A stretch of 64,000 bases of DNA. It comes from Neisseria chenwenguii. GTDB taxonomy: Bacteria > Pseudomonadota > Gammaproteobacteria > Burkholderiales > Neisseriaceae. The notes beneath the pieces were generated by a model. It had not been told where the DNA came from. It searched no databases and saw nothing but the letters and a program-made list of their open reading frames with translations. Within the stretch, counting starts at the first letter, position 1. Each line of letters opens with the position of its first letter. This document shows, piece by piece, positions 29,818 through 38,885 of the stretch. The DNA is taken from contig NZ_CP022278.1 in assembly GCF_002216145.1 (NCBI RefSeq), forward strand, positions 558,001-622,000, read 5' to 3'. Both the position numbers and the translations under genes were made by a program.

Positions 29818-31815
29818 ATGAAACTCAATCCCCAGCAGCAGCAGGCCGTGAATTATCTGGGCGGGCCGCTTTTGGTTCTGGCCGGCGCGGGCAGCGGCAA
29901 AACCGGTGTGATTACCCAAAAAATCAAGCATTTGATTGTCAACGTCGGCTATCCCGCACATCAGGTGGCGGCGATTACGTTTACCAATAAAGCGGCCAAA
30001 GAGATGCAGGAACGCGTGGCGAAAATGCTGTCGAAAAAGCAGGCGCGCGGGCTGACGATTTGTACGTTTCACTCGCTGGGCATGCGGATTTTGCGCGAAG
30101 AGGCGAATGCGGTCCGGTATAAAAAGAATTTTTCGATTCTGGATTCGACCGACAGCGCGAAAATCATCGGCGAATTGATCGGCAGCAGCGGCAAAGAGGC
30201 GCTGTTTAAGGCGCAGCACCAAATTTCGCTGTGGAAAAACGATTTGAAAACGCCCGAAGACATTCTCGCTTCGGCCGCAAACGAGTGGGAACGGCAGCTC
30301 GCCAAAGTTTACGCGAGCTATCAGGCCACGCTGGAAAGCTATCAGGCGGTGGATTTCGACGACCTTATCCGTCTGCCTGCAATTTTGTTGCGCGAAAACA
30401 GCGAGATACGCCACAAATGGCAGAAAAAGCTGCGCTATCTTTTGGTGGACGAGTGCCAAGACACCAACACCTGCCAGTTTACCCTGATGAAGCTGCTCAC
30501 GGGCGCGGAAGGCATGTTTACCGCCGTGGGCGACGACGATCAGTCGATTTACGCCTGGCGCGGCGCGAATATGGAAAACTTGCGCCAAATGCAGGAAGAC
30601 TACCCGCAGATGCGCGTCATCAAGCTCGAGCAAAACTACCGCTCCACCGCGCGGATTTTGAAAATCGCCAACAAAGTGATTGAAAACAACCCGAAACTGT
30701 TTAAAAAAACCCTGTGGTCGCAGTTCGGCATAGGCGAAGTGGTCAAAGTCGTCGCCTGCCAAAACGAGCAGCACGAAGCCGAATGGGTCGTCAGCCAGAT
30801 TGCCAAGCAGAAAGCCGTCGGCGGCGACAAAACCAAATACGCCGATTTCGCCGTACTCTACCGCGGCAACCACCAAGCGCGGCTGTTTGAAGAAGCCCTG
30901 CGCAGCGCGCGCATTCCCTACCAACTTTCAGGCGGCCAGAGCTTTTTCGACAAAGCCGAAATCAAAGACGTATTGTCCTACATCCGCCTGATCGCCAACC
31001 CCGACGACGACCCCGCCTTCCTGCGCGCCGTCACCACACCCAAACGCGGCATCGGCGAAGCCACGCTGGGCAAACTCAACAGCTACGCCCACGAACACGA
31101 ATGCAGCCTCTATCAGACCGCCCAAACCGAAGCCGCCCTCGCCGCGCTCCCCGCCGCCGGCCGCGAACACCTCGCCGCGTTTATGGAAATGATGGAACGC
31201 TACCGCAGCCGCGCCGAAACCGACGATGCCGGCGGTTTGATCAACAACCTGCTCGAAGAAACCGCCTACGAAAACCACCTTCTCAACAGCGAAGAAGGCA
31301 AGGCCGGCGAAATCAAATGGCGCAACGTCGGCGACCTCACCTCATGGCTTGCACGCAAAGGCGGACAAGACGGTAAAAACATCCTCGAAATCGCCCAGAC
31401 CATCGCCCTCATGACTCTGCTCGAAGGCAAAGACGAAGACGAAAACGACGCCGTCAAACTCTCCACCTTGCACGCCTCCAAAGGCTTGGAATACCCCTAC
31501 GTCTTCCTCGTCGGCTGCGAAGAAGGCATCCTGCCGCACAGCGACAGCATCGAAGAAGCCAACGTCGAAGAAGAACGCCGCCTGATGTACGTCGGCATCA
31601 CCCGCGCCAAACGCCAGCTCACCCTGACCCACTGCATCAAACGCAAAAAACAGGGCGTGTGGCAGTTTCCCGACCCCAGCCGCTTCATCGACGAAATGCC
31701 GCAGGAAGACATCAAAATCCTCGGCCGAAAAGACAGCGAGCCCATCGTCAGCAAAGAAGAAGGCCGCAGCAATCTGGCGAACTTGCGCAGTATGCTGGCG
31801 GCCAAAAAGGGGTAA
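29818..31815 (+). CDS. rep: ATP-dependent DNA helicase Rep
   Basis: Superfamily 1 3'-5' helicase that clears replication blocks. 665 residues. Walker A LAGAGSGKT at 21-29, Walker B LLVDECQDTN near 215, DDDQSIYAWRGA, LEQNYRS, and STLHASKGLEYPYVFLVGCEEG with VGITRAKRQL are all intact. The opening MKLNPQQQQAVNYLGGPLLV is of the Rep type rather than UvrD. There is no clear Shine-Dalgarno sequence before the ATG. Confidence 0.94.
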   Translation: MKLNPQQQQAVNYLGGPLLVLAGAGSGKTGVITQKIKHLIVNVGYPAHQVAAITFTNKAAKEMQERVAKMLSKKQARGLTICTFHSLGMRILREEANAVRYKKNFSILDSTDSAKIIGELIGSSGKEALFKAQHQISLWKNDLKTPEDILASAANEWERQLAKVYASYQATLESYQAVDFDDLIRLPAILLRENSEIRHKWQKKLRYLLVDECQDTNTCQFTLMKLLTGAEGMFTAVGDDDQSIYAWRGANMENLRQMQEDYPQMRVIKLEQNYRSTARILKIANKVIENNPKLFKKTLWSQFGIGEVVKVVACQNEQHEAEWVVSQIAKQKAVGGDKTKYADFAVLYRGNHQARLFEEALRSARIPYQLSGGQSFFDKAEIKDVLSYIRLIANPDDDPAFLRAVTTPKRGIGEATLGKLNSYAHEHECSLYQTAQTEAALAALPAAGREHLAAFMEMMERYRSRAETDDAGGLINNLLEETAYENHLLNSEEGKAGEIKWRNVGDLTSWLARKGGQDGKNILEIAQTIALMTLLEGKDEDENDAVKLSTLHASKGLEYPYVFLVGCEEGILPHSDSIEEANVEEERRLMYVGITRAKRQLTLTHCIKRKKQGVWQFPDPSRFIDEMPQEDIKILGRKDSEPIVSKEEGRSNLANLRSMLAAKKG

Positions 31816-31999
31816 GGCGGTTTTCAGACGGCATTGAGGAAAGCGGCGTGAGGCCGTCAGGCCGTCTGAAATTCAACTCTGATCAGCACAAGCCCTTCAG
31901 TTCCGCCCGCTAACCGGTTTAACCGTAGGGCAAGTGTAAATCCGCCGTGTTTTCTTCAGTAAAATTTTCAGACGGCCTTTCTATCTTTCAATAATCCTA

Positions 32000-32647
32000 C
32001 TACAGCAAATCCAGCAAATCCGTCGGCGCGGCGATGCGCGCGTCTTGCAGCCAGCTTTCGGTGTCGTCTTCTGCGGCGATGTAGCCCCAGTCGGCCAACA
32101 CGGCTTTCATGCCGGCGTTTTTGGCGGCGAGCATATCGCGTTCGGCGTCGCCCAGATAGATGCAGCGCTCGGGCGCGACGCCGATTTGTCCGCAGGCGTA
32201 AAACATGGGTTTGACGCCGGGCTTGGCTTCGCCGCAGGTGTCGCCGCTGACGACGACGTCGGGCGCGGCGGCAAAGCCGAGTTTGGGTACGAGTTGATCG
32301 GTGAACGCGGCGGGTTTGTTGGTGATGATGCCCCATTTGAGGCCGCGGCGGACGAGTTCGGCAATCAAGCCGTTCACGCCGTCAAACAAGACGGTTCGGT
32401 CGGCGTAACAGCGGCCGTATTCTTCCAGATATTCTTTGCGCCACGCGGCATGGTCGGGGTGGTCGGGGGTGATGCCGGCGCCGATTTTCAGCAGACCGTT
32501 GGCGCCGTGGCTGGCATAGGGGCGGATGTCGTCCATGCTTTTTTCGGGCAGGCCGCGGCGGCGCAATAAGGTATTGAGCGCGCCGCCGAGGTCGAGCGCA
32601 GTGTCGGCGAGGGTGCCGTCCAAATCGAATAATACGGCTTGTGTCAT
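32000..32647 (-). CDS. HAD-family phosphatase, phosphoglycolate phosphatase/MupP type
   Basis: 215 residues with HAD motif I FDLDGT at 7-12, motif II IITNKP near 108-113, motif III lysine in GEAKPG and motif IV YLGDAERD. The RPYASHGANGLL segment recalls the N-acetylmuramic acid 6-phosphate phosphatase group, which is often annotated as Gph, so the substrate could be 2-phosphoglycolate or a murein-recycling sugar phosphate. Transcribed divergently from nothing close; a CDF exporter lies upstream on the same strand. Confidence 0.82.
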   Translation of the reverse strand: MTQAVLFDLDGTLADTALDLGGALNTLLRRRGLPEKSMDDIRPYASHGANGLLKIGAGITPDHPDHAAWRKEYLEEYGRCYADRTVLFDGVNGLIAELVRRGLKWGIITNKPAAFTDQLVPKLGFAAAPDVVVSGDTCGEAKPGVKPMFYACGQIGVAPERCIYLGDAERDMLAAKNAGMKAVLADWGYIAAEDDTESWLQDARIAAPTDLLDLL

Positions 32648-32719
32648 GGGAATTCCTTGGGGATTTGGGGTAGAGGCCGTCTGAAATGAGTTTTTCAGAC
32701 GGCCTGCATTTTACCAGCT

Positions 32720-33679
32720 TTAATGATGGTGATGATGCCCGTGTCCGTGCGTTTCGGCGGGTGTCATGGTGCACAGCACGCTGTCGCCGTGCGGGTTGAG
32801 GCTGCTTTCGACTTGGACGGTGCAGTGGCTGATGTTGTGGTGGGCGAGCGCGTGTTCGATGCGGTACACGATCTGTTCGGCTTCGGCGACGGTTTTGCCG
32901 CCGTCCACGACGATGTGGCACGACATGGCGTGAACGTTGCTGGTAATCGTCCAGATGTGCAAATCGTGAACGGATTCCACGCCTTCGGTTTGGGCGATGA
33001 CGCGCAGCAAATCGTCGGCGGAAATGTTTTCGGGCGCGCCTTCCATCAGGATGTGCAGGGTTTGGCGCAACAGTCCCCAGCCGCTGCGGCCGACCAACGC
33101 GGCGACCAAAACGCTGACGAGCGGATCCGCCCAGTTCCAGCCGAACGCCATCATTAAAAGCGCGGCAACAATCGCGCCGAGCGAGCCGAATAAATCGCTG
33201 ATCACATGAAGATACGCGCCGCGCATGTTCACATTGTCTTCAGTGTCGCCGTTGCGCAGCATATAGACGGCGATAACGATGTTGACAATCAGGCCAACGG
33301 TACTGATGACCAGCATGCCTGTGGTGGCGATTTCGGGCTGGGTGATGAAGCGGTGGACGGCTTCGTAGAAAATCAGCACGGCGATGACGACCAGCGTCAG
33401 GCCGTTGAGCGCGGCGGTCAGAATCTCAAAGCGCTTGTAACCAAAGGTTTTTTTCAGCGTCACGGCTTTTTCGCCGAGCTTGAACGCCCAAAGCGCCATG
33501 CCCAGCGAAAACGCGTCGCTGAACATGTGCCCCGCGTCGGACAGCAGCGCCAGCGAATGGGTCAGCCAGCCGCCGACGGCCTCGACCAGCATAAAGCCCG
33601 CAATCACGGCAAAGGAAACGCCTAAAACTTTTTTGTTGGCGGTGTGGGAATGATGGTGGTGGTCATGGTCGTGGGACAT
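32720..33679 (-). CDS. Cation diffusion facilitator, zinc exporter type
   Basis: 319 residues: histidine-rich N-terminus (HDHDHHHHSH) and C-terminus (HGHGHHHHH), six transmembrane helices and a cytosolic C-terminal domain with LHIWTITSN. The transport site residues are D48, H51 and D55-type positions in SDAGHMFSD and LHVISD in helix V, the HxxxD arrangement of zinc-selective CzcD/ZitB proteins. Exports zinc, possibly cobalt or cadmium, in exchange for protons. Confidence 0.92.
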   Translation of the reverse strand: MSHDHDHHHHSHTANKKVLGVSFAVIAGFMLVEAVGGWLTHSLALLSDAGHMFSDAFSLGMALWAFKLGEKAVTLKKTFGYKRFEILTAALNGLTLVVIAVLIFYEAVHRFITQPEIATTGMLVISTVGLIVNIVIAVYMLRNGDTEDNVNMRGAYLHVISDLFGSLGAIVAALLMMAFGWNWADPLVSVLVAALVGRSGWGLLRQTLHILMEGAPENISADDLLRVIAQTEGVESVHDLHIWTITSNVHAMSCHIVVDGGKTVAEAEQIVYRIEHALAHHNISHCTVQVESSLNPHGDSVLCTMTPAETHGHGHHHHH

Positions 33680-33737
33680 GAGGGGGCTCCTTGTCAGGCC
33701 GTCTGAAAACGATGGCTGTGCCGAATCAAAATTCTTG

Positions 33738-33783
33738 CGCCGAGCGAAGCCGAAGCGCTCGCACTGAGCGAAGCCGAAGTGTC
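33738..33783 (+). repeat. Tandem GAGCGAAGCCGAAG repeat words, copies 2 and 3
   Basis: GCCGAGCGAAGCCGAAGCGC is followed directly by CACTGAGCGAAGCCGAAGTG and TCAGAC, two copies of the word in tandem next to the stop of the DUF455 gene. Confidence 0.6.
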
Positions 33784-34618
33784 AGACAACCTTCCCCGCC
33801 TTCAAACTCTTCTCGAAATCTTCCAACATCTCCAGCTCGAAACGGCTGAAACCCGCCCGCTCCCGCGCTTCGATGTTCACATGACCGCGGAACACAAACA
33901 AATCGTAACGCGCCATCAGGCTGCGGAACAGCACAACCGGCTCCAGCCCGCGTTCGCGGCACAAATGCTGATACCAATGGTTGCCGATTTTCACATGACC
34001 GACCTCGTCGCGGTAGATGATGTCCAACACCGCACAGGTTTCCAAATCGCCGCGCTGCGCCACTTTGGCGCGGATGGCGGGGGTAACGTCCAAACCGCGC
34101 GCCTCCAACACGCGCGGCACCAAAGCCATGCGCAGCAGCGGGTCGTAAGCGGTTTTGTAGGCCATGTCCCACAAATGCGCGTGCGCCTCGAAGTCGCCGT
34201 AGTCGTAACCGAAACTGCGCAGCCGGTCGCGCATCAGGCGGAAATGGTACACCTCCTCCTCCGCCACCCGAATCCAGTCGCGCGCAAACTGCGGCGGCAG
34301 GCGGCGGAAACGGTAGGCCGCGTCCAGCGCCAAATTGACGGCGTTAAACTCGATATGGCAAATCGCGTGCAACATCGCCGCGTAGCCCTCGTTCGTATTC
34401 ATCTTGCGCTGTGTCACTTCCGAGGGCGCGACCAAACGCGGGCGCGCGGGACGGCCGGCATAGCGGAAATCCAGCGGTGGAGCGGTTTCGGCAGCCAATT
34501 CCGCGTTTTGCACCGCAGCGGAAAGTTCGTCGGTCAGCGCGGCTTTTTCGTCGGGATCGGCAGCCAGCAGGGCGTGTTCGAGCAGGAGATAGGGGTTGTA
34601 AGACATGGTTTCGGGCAT
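33782..34618 (-). CDS. DUF455 ferritin-like protein
   Basis: 278 residues. The four-helix diiron-type motifs are HAICHIEFNAVNLALDA, RVAEEEVYHF and IYRDEVGHVKIG, giving two carboxylate/histidine pairs as in MiaE and ferritin-like proteins; RYAGRPARPRLV and TNEGYAAMLHA are typical of DUF455. Function is not established for the family. The last codons overlap a repeat word, so the exact C-terminus (KAGKVV) may be lineage-specific. The frame also allows a start at M5. Confidence 0.85.
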   Translation of the reverse strand: MPETMSYNPYLLLEHALLAADPDEKAALTDELSAAVQNAELAAETAPPLDFRYAGRPARPRLVAPSEVTQRKMNTNEGYAAMLHAICHIEFNAVNLALDAAYRFRRLPPQFARDWIRVAEEEVYHFRLMRDRLRSFGYDYGDFEAHAHLWDMAYKTAYDPLLRMALVPRVLEARGLDVTPAIRAKVAQRGDLETCAVLDIIYRDEVGHVKIGNHWYQHLCRERGLEPVVLFRSLMARYDLFVFRGHVNIEARERAGFSRFELEMLEDFEKSLKAGKVV

Positions 34619-34774
34619 TTTGGAATTTTTTGTGATTATAACGCGCTCAGGCCGTCTGCGCGGGAATGACGGGTTTGGGCGTTTCAGACGGCATTCAGGC
34701 AGGTATTTTTTATTAACGCAAAGATCCTGGCTTTTTTGAGTTTTTCTGCAAAACCCATGCCGTCTGAAAAATAG

Positions 34775-34805
34775 AAAACCGGCCTTCCCTTCCCAGACCG
34801 GTTTT
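34775..34805 (-). terminator. Hairpin downstream of the broken barrel gene
   Basis: AAAACCGG pairs with CCGGTTTT around a pyrimidine-rich loop; on the minus strand it is followed by CTATTTTTC, an adequate intrinsic terminator. Confidence 0.55.
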
Positions 34806-34822
34806 TCCCTTCATTGCGGAAA

Positions 34823-35490
34823 TTAGAATTTGTATTGCGCGCCGATGCCCATGTTTTCCATTTGCCCGCGTTGTTGGTCGGGCGTCTGAAGTAGTGGTCG
34901 TAATCCGCGCGTACAGACAGGCTGTCGTTGACATCGTAAGTCGCACCCACGCCGGCAGTCGGACGGGTGTTGGCTTTGCCGCTCAACCAGTTGCTGTCGT
35001 TGTGTTTCACGCCCGCTACGCCTGCTTTGGCAAACACGCGCGCTTTGTCTGCGACTTTGGTGCCCGCAATCACGCGGCCGCCGAAGGTTTGGTTGCGCAC
35101 TTTGTCGGTGCTGCCGGCTTCGGAAGTGAATTTGTGCATACGGCCGCTTTGGTAGAACACCTCGCCGCCCAGCCATTCGTTAAACTGAACGCCCGCGCCG
35201 ACTTGGCTGGCAACCTGGGTGTCGCGGTTGTTTACCGAACCGCTGTTGGTTTTCAGGCCGTCGCGCGATGCGCCGACAGTGCCGAATACATAAGGACGCA
35301 CGCCTGATTTGGGCGCGGCTTCAGGCGCAGGTGCCGGCTCGACGGGTACAGCGGCTACCGGCTCGGATTGCGGCGCAGGCGCGGCGGCTACCGGACGCGG
35401 AATATTGCCTGAGAACCAGTTGTCGCACTGTTTCATACTCACGCGTATAGGTTTGCCCGCGGCCTCAGTTTTCGGAGAAATCCTGCCCAA
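34823..35490 (-). pseudogene. OmpA-like outer-membrane beta-barrel gene, frameshifted and without signal peptide
   Basis: The minus strand encodes a proline/alanine-rich segment followed by a barrel with alternating strands (RPYVFGTVGASRDG, FGGRVIAGTKVADKARVFAKAG, TAGVGATYDVNDSLSVRADYDHYF). After YF the frame is lost. The next frame continues QTPDQQRGQMENMGIGAQYKF and stops at 34823, with the terminal Phe typical of outer-membrane barrels. Restoring one C (TTCCAG for TTCAG) at about 34886 joins them. At the 5' end no ATG or signal peptide is found: the frame is open to about 35529 with only a TTG at 35490. So it seems truncated at one end and frameshifted at the other. Confidence 0.65.
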
Positions 35491-35756
35491 ATCCGTGAAA
35501 AAGACTATCTTTACAACAAACCGCCCTTGTTAAAGATGTATCAACACCGTGATAAATGAGACAAAACGCGATCCATCTGCATTTAAATAAATGTGAAAGC
35601 CGAATGGAATAAATTTTCATAAAATCTTTAATTTTCAAAAATTTATATTTTAAATCCGGCGTTTACAAAAATTAAACGCCGCATCTTCGGCTTGTTCGCA
35701 GGCGATTTGCGCCTATACTTCGACCTGTCTCTCCCTCGAAAAAGGAAACCTACAAC

Positions 35757-36377
35757 ATGAAACAAAACACATTTTTCAAATTCACCGCCTCAGCCCTTTT
35801 AAGCGCAAGCATCGGCTTGGCACACGCCGGCGCAGTGGATTCGCTGAAAAAGTTCAACAACGATTCAGACGGCATCAGCGGCAGCTTCAGCCAAACCGTC
35901 AAAGGCAAAAAGAAAACCCAAACCACATCAGGCACATTCCAAATCCTGCGCCCGGGTCTGTTTAAATGGGAATACACCAAACCCTACAAACAAACCATCG
36001 TCGGCGACGGCAAAACCATCTGGCTCTACGACGTCGATTTGGCACAAGTAACCAAATCCGCGCAAAACCAAACCATCGGCGACAGCCCGGCGGCGATTCT
36101 GTCCAACAAATCCGCGCTCGACAGCAGCTACACGCTGAAAGAAGACGGCACGTCCAACGGCATCAGCTACGTTTTGGCTACACCTAAGAAAAACAACGCG
36201 GGCTACCAGTACATCCGTATCGGTTTCAAAGGCGACAATCTCGCCGCCATGCAGCTCAAAGACAGCTTCGGCAACGAAACCACCATCAGCTTCAGCGGTT
36301 TGAACACCAAACCCAACCTCTCTCGCAGCGTGTTTAAATTTACTCCGCCCAAAGGCGTGGATGTGGTCAGCCACTAA
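35757..36377 (+). CDS. lolA: Outer-membrane lipoprotein carrier protein LolA
   Basis: Periplasmic chaperone that takes lipoproteins from LolCDE to LolB. 206 residues with signal MKQNTFFKFTASALLSASIGLAHA. Mature part: a half-barrel with GISGSFSQTV, SGTFQILRPGLFKWEYTKPYKQ (containing the conserved Arg and Trp), DGKTIWLYDVDLAQVT and GDSPAAILSNK. AAAGGAAACC is well placed before the ATG. An uptake-word terminator follows. Confidence 0.94.
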   Translation: MKQNTFFKFTASALLSASIGLAHAGAVDSLKKFNNDSDGISGSFSQTVKGKKKTQTTSGTFQILRPGLFKWEYTKPYKQTIVGDGKTIWLYDVDLAQVTKSAQNQTIGDSPAAILSNKSALDSSYTLKEDGTSNGISYVLATPKKNNAGYQYIRIGFKGDNLAAMQLKDSFGNETTISFSGLNTKPNLSRSVFKFTPPKGVDVVSH

Positions 36378-36398
36378 CAACGCCGCCATTAGCGCAAC

Positions 36399-36430
36399 AG
36401 GCCGTCTGAAATTTTTCAGACGGCCTGTTT
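36399..36430. terminator. Bidirectional terminator between lolA and miaB
   Basis: AGGCCGTCTGAAA pairs with TTTCAGACGGCCT, nearly without a loop, followed by GTTTCC. It lies between converging genes. Confidence 0.75.
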
Positions 36431-36451
36431 CCTTATCGCCAAAACGCCAAA

Positions 36452-37780
36452 CTACGCTTCTGCCAATTCCCCGCGCAGCGAGAAGGTATAGGCTTCGGTA
36501 ATTTCCAGCTCGACCATTTGGTTGATCAAATCGGGCGTGCCGTAGAAATTCACCACGCGGTTGTTGGCGGTGCGGGCTTGGAGCTGGTCGGGGTCTTTTT
36601 TGGAGATGCCTTCGACCAGACAGCGCTGCACGGTGCCAATCATGGTTTGGTTGATGCGGGCGGTTTCGGCTTCGATGACTTCGTTGAGTGCTTCGAGACG
36701 GCGCACTTTTTCCGCGTGCGGCGTGTCGTCGGGCAGGTTGGCGGCGGGCGTGCCGGGGCGCGGGCTGTAGATGAAGACGAAACTGAGGTCGAAGGCGATG
36801 TCTTTTACCAGCTTTAAAGTCTGCTCGAACTCGCGTTCGGTTTCGCCGGGGAAGCCGACGATAAAGTCGCTGCTCAAACACAAATCGGGGCGGATGGAGC
36901 GTAATTTGCGGATGATGGATTTGTATTCCAAGGCAGTGTAGCCGCGTTTCATCGCGCTCAATACGCGGTCGGAGCCGCTTTGAATCGGCAGGTGCAGATG
37001 CGAAACCAGTTTCGGTAAATCGCGGTAGCATTCGATAATCGCGTCGGAAAATTCACGCGGATGGCTGGTGGTGAAACGTATCCGTTCGATGCCCGAAATT
37101 TCGTGGACGATGCGCAGCAGCGTGGCAAAGTCGCAGATTTCGCCGTCGTCCATTTCTCCGCGGTAGGCGTTGACGTTTTGGCCCAACAGGTTGATTTCTT
37201 TCACGCCCTGCTGCGCCAGATTGGCGATTTCGGTGAGCACGTCATTGAGCGGGCGGGAAAATTCCTCACCGCGGGTATAGGGCACGACGCAAAACGAACA
37301 ATATTTGGAACAGCCTTCCATAATGGAAATAAACGCGCTGCCTCCTTCCACGCGCGCGGGCGGCAGATGGTCGAATTTTTCGATTTCGGGGAAGGAAATA
37401 TCCACCTGCGAATGGCCGGTGGTTTCTTTGTCCACAATCATCTGCGGCAGGCGGTGCAGGGTTTGCGGGCCGAACACCACGTCCACATAAGGCGCGCGCT
37501 TGATAATCGCCTCGCCCTCTTGCGAGGCCACGCAGCCGGCCACGCCGATGATTAAACCGGGATTTTTTTCTTTGAGCGGACGCACGCGGCCGAGGTCGGA
37601 AAACACTTTTTCCTGCGCTTTTTCGCGCACGGAGCAGGTGTTGAACAAAATAATGTCGGCATTGTCAGGTTCGGTTACCTGCTCGATGCCGCCGTGCTCT
37701 TCCGACAAAACAGCCAGCATTTTTTCGCTGTCGTACTCGTTCATCTGACAGCCGAAGGTGCGGATAAATACTTTTTTCAT
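36452..37780 (-). CDS. miaB: tRNA-2-methylthio-N6-dimethylallyladenosine synthase
   Basis: Radical-SAM methylthiotransferase modifying A37 of tRNAs reading UNN codons. 442 residues. N-terminal cluster ligands C11, C49 and C83; radical-SAM motif C157-x3-C161-x2-C164 in CSKYCSFC; C-terminal TRAM domain ending [12 protein letters not shown]. All six cysteines are intact. Confidence 0.96.
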   Translation of the reverse strand: MKKVFIRTFGCQMNEYDSEKMLAVLSEEHGGIEQVTEPDNADIILFNTCSVREKAQEKVFSDLGRVRPLKEKNPGLIIGVAGCVASQEGEAIIKRAPYVDVVFGPQTLHRLPQMIVDKETTGHSQVDISFPEIEKFDHLPPARVEGGSAFISIMEGCSKYCSFCVVPYTRGEEFSRPLNDVLTEIANLAQQGVKEINLLGQNVNAYRGEMDDGEICDFATLLRIVHEISGIERIRFTTSHPREFSDAIIECYRDLPKLVSHLHLPIQSGSDRVLSAMKRGYTALEYKSIIRKLRSIRPDLCLSSDFIVGFPGETEREFEQTLKLVKDIAFDLSFVFIYSPRPGTPAANLPDDTPHAEKVRRLEALNEVIEAETARINQTMIGTVQRCLVEGISKKDPDQLQARTANNRVVNFYGTPDLINQMVELEITEAYTFSLRGELAEA

Positions 37781-38002
37781 GGTTTGTGCTTTCAGGTTGC
37801 CCGTAATTGCGGGGCTGATGGTTGGAAAAGACGGGGATTATAGTGGAAACGGGCGGAAAACGGAATGAATTCATGAAATTAGGAAAAACTCCTATTTGTT
37901 GGACGGCCTGCTGCCCGATAAAAAAACCGACAGCGTTCCAACTGTCGGTCAGGCCGTCTGAAGAAAAATCAGACGGCGTTCAAAACGGCTTTTCAAACGG
38001 CA

Positions 38003-38392
38003 TCATTTCCCCTGCCGCTGCGCCGCCTGTGCGGCGAAGACTGCCGATTCTTCGTCGTGCAACACCCACACTTCGCGGATGACGCCCGCGGCATCGCGTT
38101 TGACCGCAATCGGGCGGCCGGTTTTGGTTTGTAGTTTGGCGGCGGAGGTGTAGCGGTCGTTTTCGTCTTTAATCCGCGCGAAACGCGAAATCTGGAATTT
38201 CTGCGCCTTGCCGTCCACCAGACCCAGCGTCAGGATTTTAATCCACGAAACCCCGCCGTTGCCCAATTCGAGATACGGCAGCTCGACTTTTTTCAGCACC
38301 GCGACGTTGATGTCGGCCGGCAAATCACGCTGCGCGGCAAGAGCGGGCAGCGACACGAGTAAAACGAGAAAAGTAAAGAATCCGCGTAACAT
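38003..38392 (-). CDS. Small periplasmic protein of unknown function
   Basis: 129 residues from the ATG at 38392, which begins the signal MLRGFFTFLVLLVSLPALA cut before AQRDLP. The frame runs on to 38557 through repeats. The mature part has an ISWIKI-type strand region (GGVSWIKILTLGLVDG), KTGRPIAVKRDAAGVIREVWVLHDEE and a glutamine-rich tail. No enzyme motif seen; family not recognised. Confidence 0.7.
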   Translation of the reverse strand: MLRGFFTFLVLLVSLPALAAQRDLPADINVAVLKKVELPYLELGNGGVSWIKILTLGLVDGKAQKFQISRFARIKDENDRYTSAAKLQTKTGRPIAVKRDAAGVIREVWVLHDEESAVFAAQAAQRQGK

Positions 38393-38504
38393 GGTTTTGT
38401 GCTTTGTTTTGAGTTTGAAACGGGCGTAATTATAACACGCGGCCGTCTGAAAATGCTTTGTGCATCTGCGGTTTTGATGAGGAACGGACATTTGTGCCAC
38501 ACCG

Positions 38505-38674
38505 CCGTAGGTACGGTTAGCCGCCCGCAGGCAGCGTAACCGTACAAATCCGCGCAAACAGCACCGTGCAGATAACCCAAACCGACCGTACGTTTTTCAG
38601 ACGGCACAGTTTGCAGGCATTTCAAAACGGCTTGGCGTACGGTTACGCCGCTTGTGGCGGCTAACCGTACCTAC
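38505..38674. repeat. Composite inverted repeat bounded by GTAGGTACGGTTAGC, copy 1 (170 bp)
   Basis: The left end CCGTAGGTACGGTTAGCCGC is matched by GCGGCTAACCGTACCTAC at the right end. Each end also forms its own small hairpin (GGTTAGCCGCC...GCGTAACC on the left, GGTTACGCCGCTTGTGGCGG on the right). The centre holds TTTTTCAGACGGCACAGT and GGCAGGCATTTCAAAA, both also present in the copy at 62938. Not coding. Confidence 0.75.
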
Positions 38675-38705
38675 TCGGGCTTGAATGACGTCCGTGAAAA
38701 TGCTA

Positions 38706-38733
38706 GCACTGAGCGTAGTCGAAGTGTCAGACG
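38706..38733 (+). repeat. GAGCGTAGTCGAAGT repeat word, copy 4
   Basis: CACTGAGCGTAGTCGAAGTG followed by TCAGACGGCC; same word as at 29740 and 55416. Confidence 0.6.
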
Positions 38734-38885
38734 GCCATTCTGATTTTTGCAACGGTCTCAGGCCGTCTGAAAATCAATGTTAGAATAATGCTTTGTTTTT
38801 CAGACAGCCTTTGTCTGCCTAAACGTAAACAGGCCGTCTGAAAATTCCCCAATACCCTGCCCTATTCACAAATAAAGGATTCCCC

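Larger units (their letters stand above)
38393..38885. other. Repeat-rich intergenic region before hemL
   Basis: No gene is supported. It contains the composite GTAGGTACGGT element at 38505-38674, a GAGCGTAGTCGAAGT word at 38706-38733 and four uptake words. The hemL promoter should lie between 38780 and 38870, where uptake words interrupt it. Confidence 0.6.

Noticed and set aside
29809..30924. Minus-strand open frame of 371 codons opposite rep
   Set aside because: Shadow of rep; no family motifs and no start signal.
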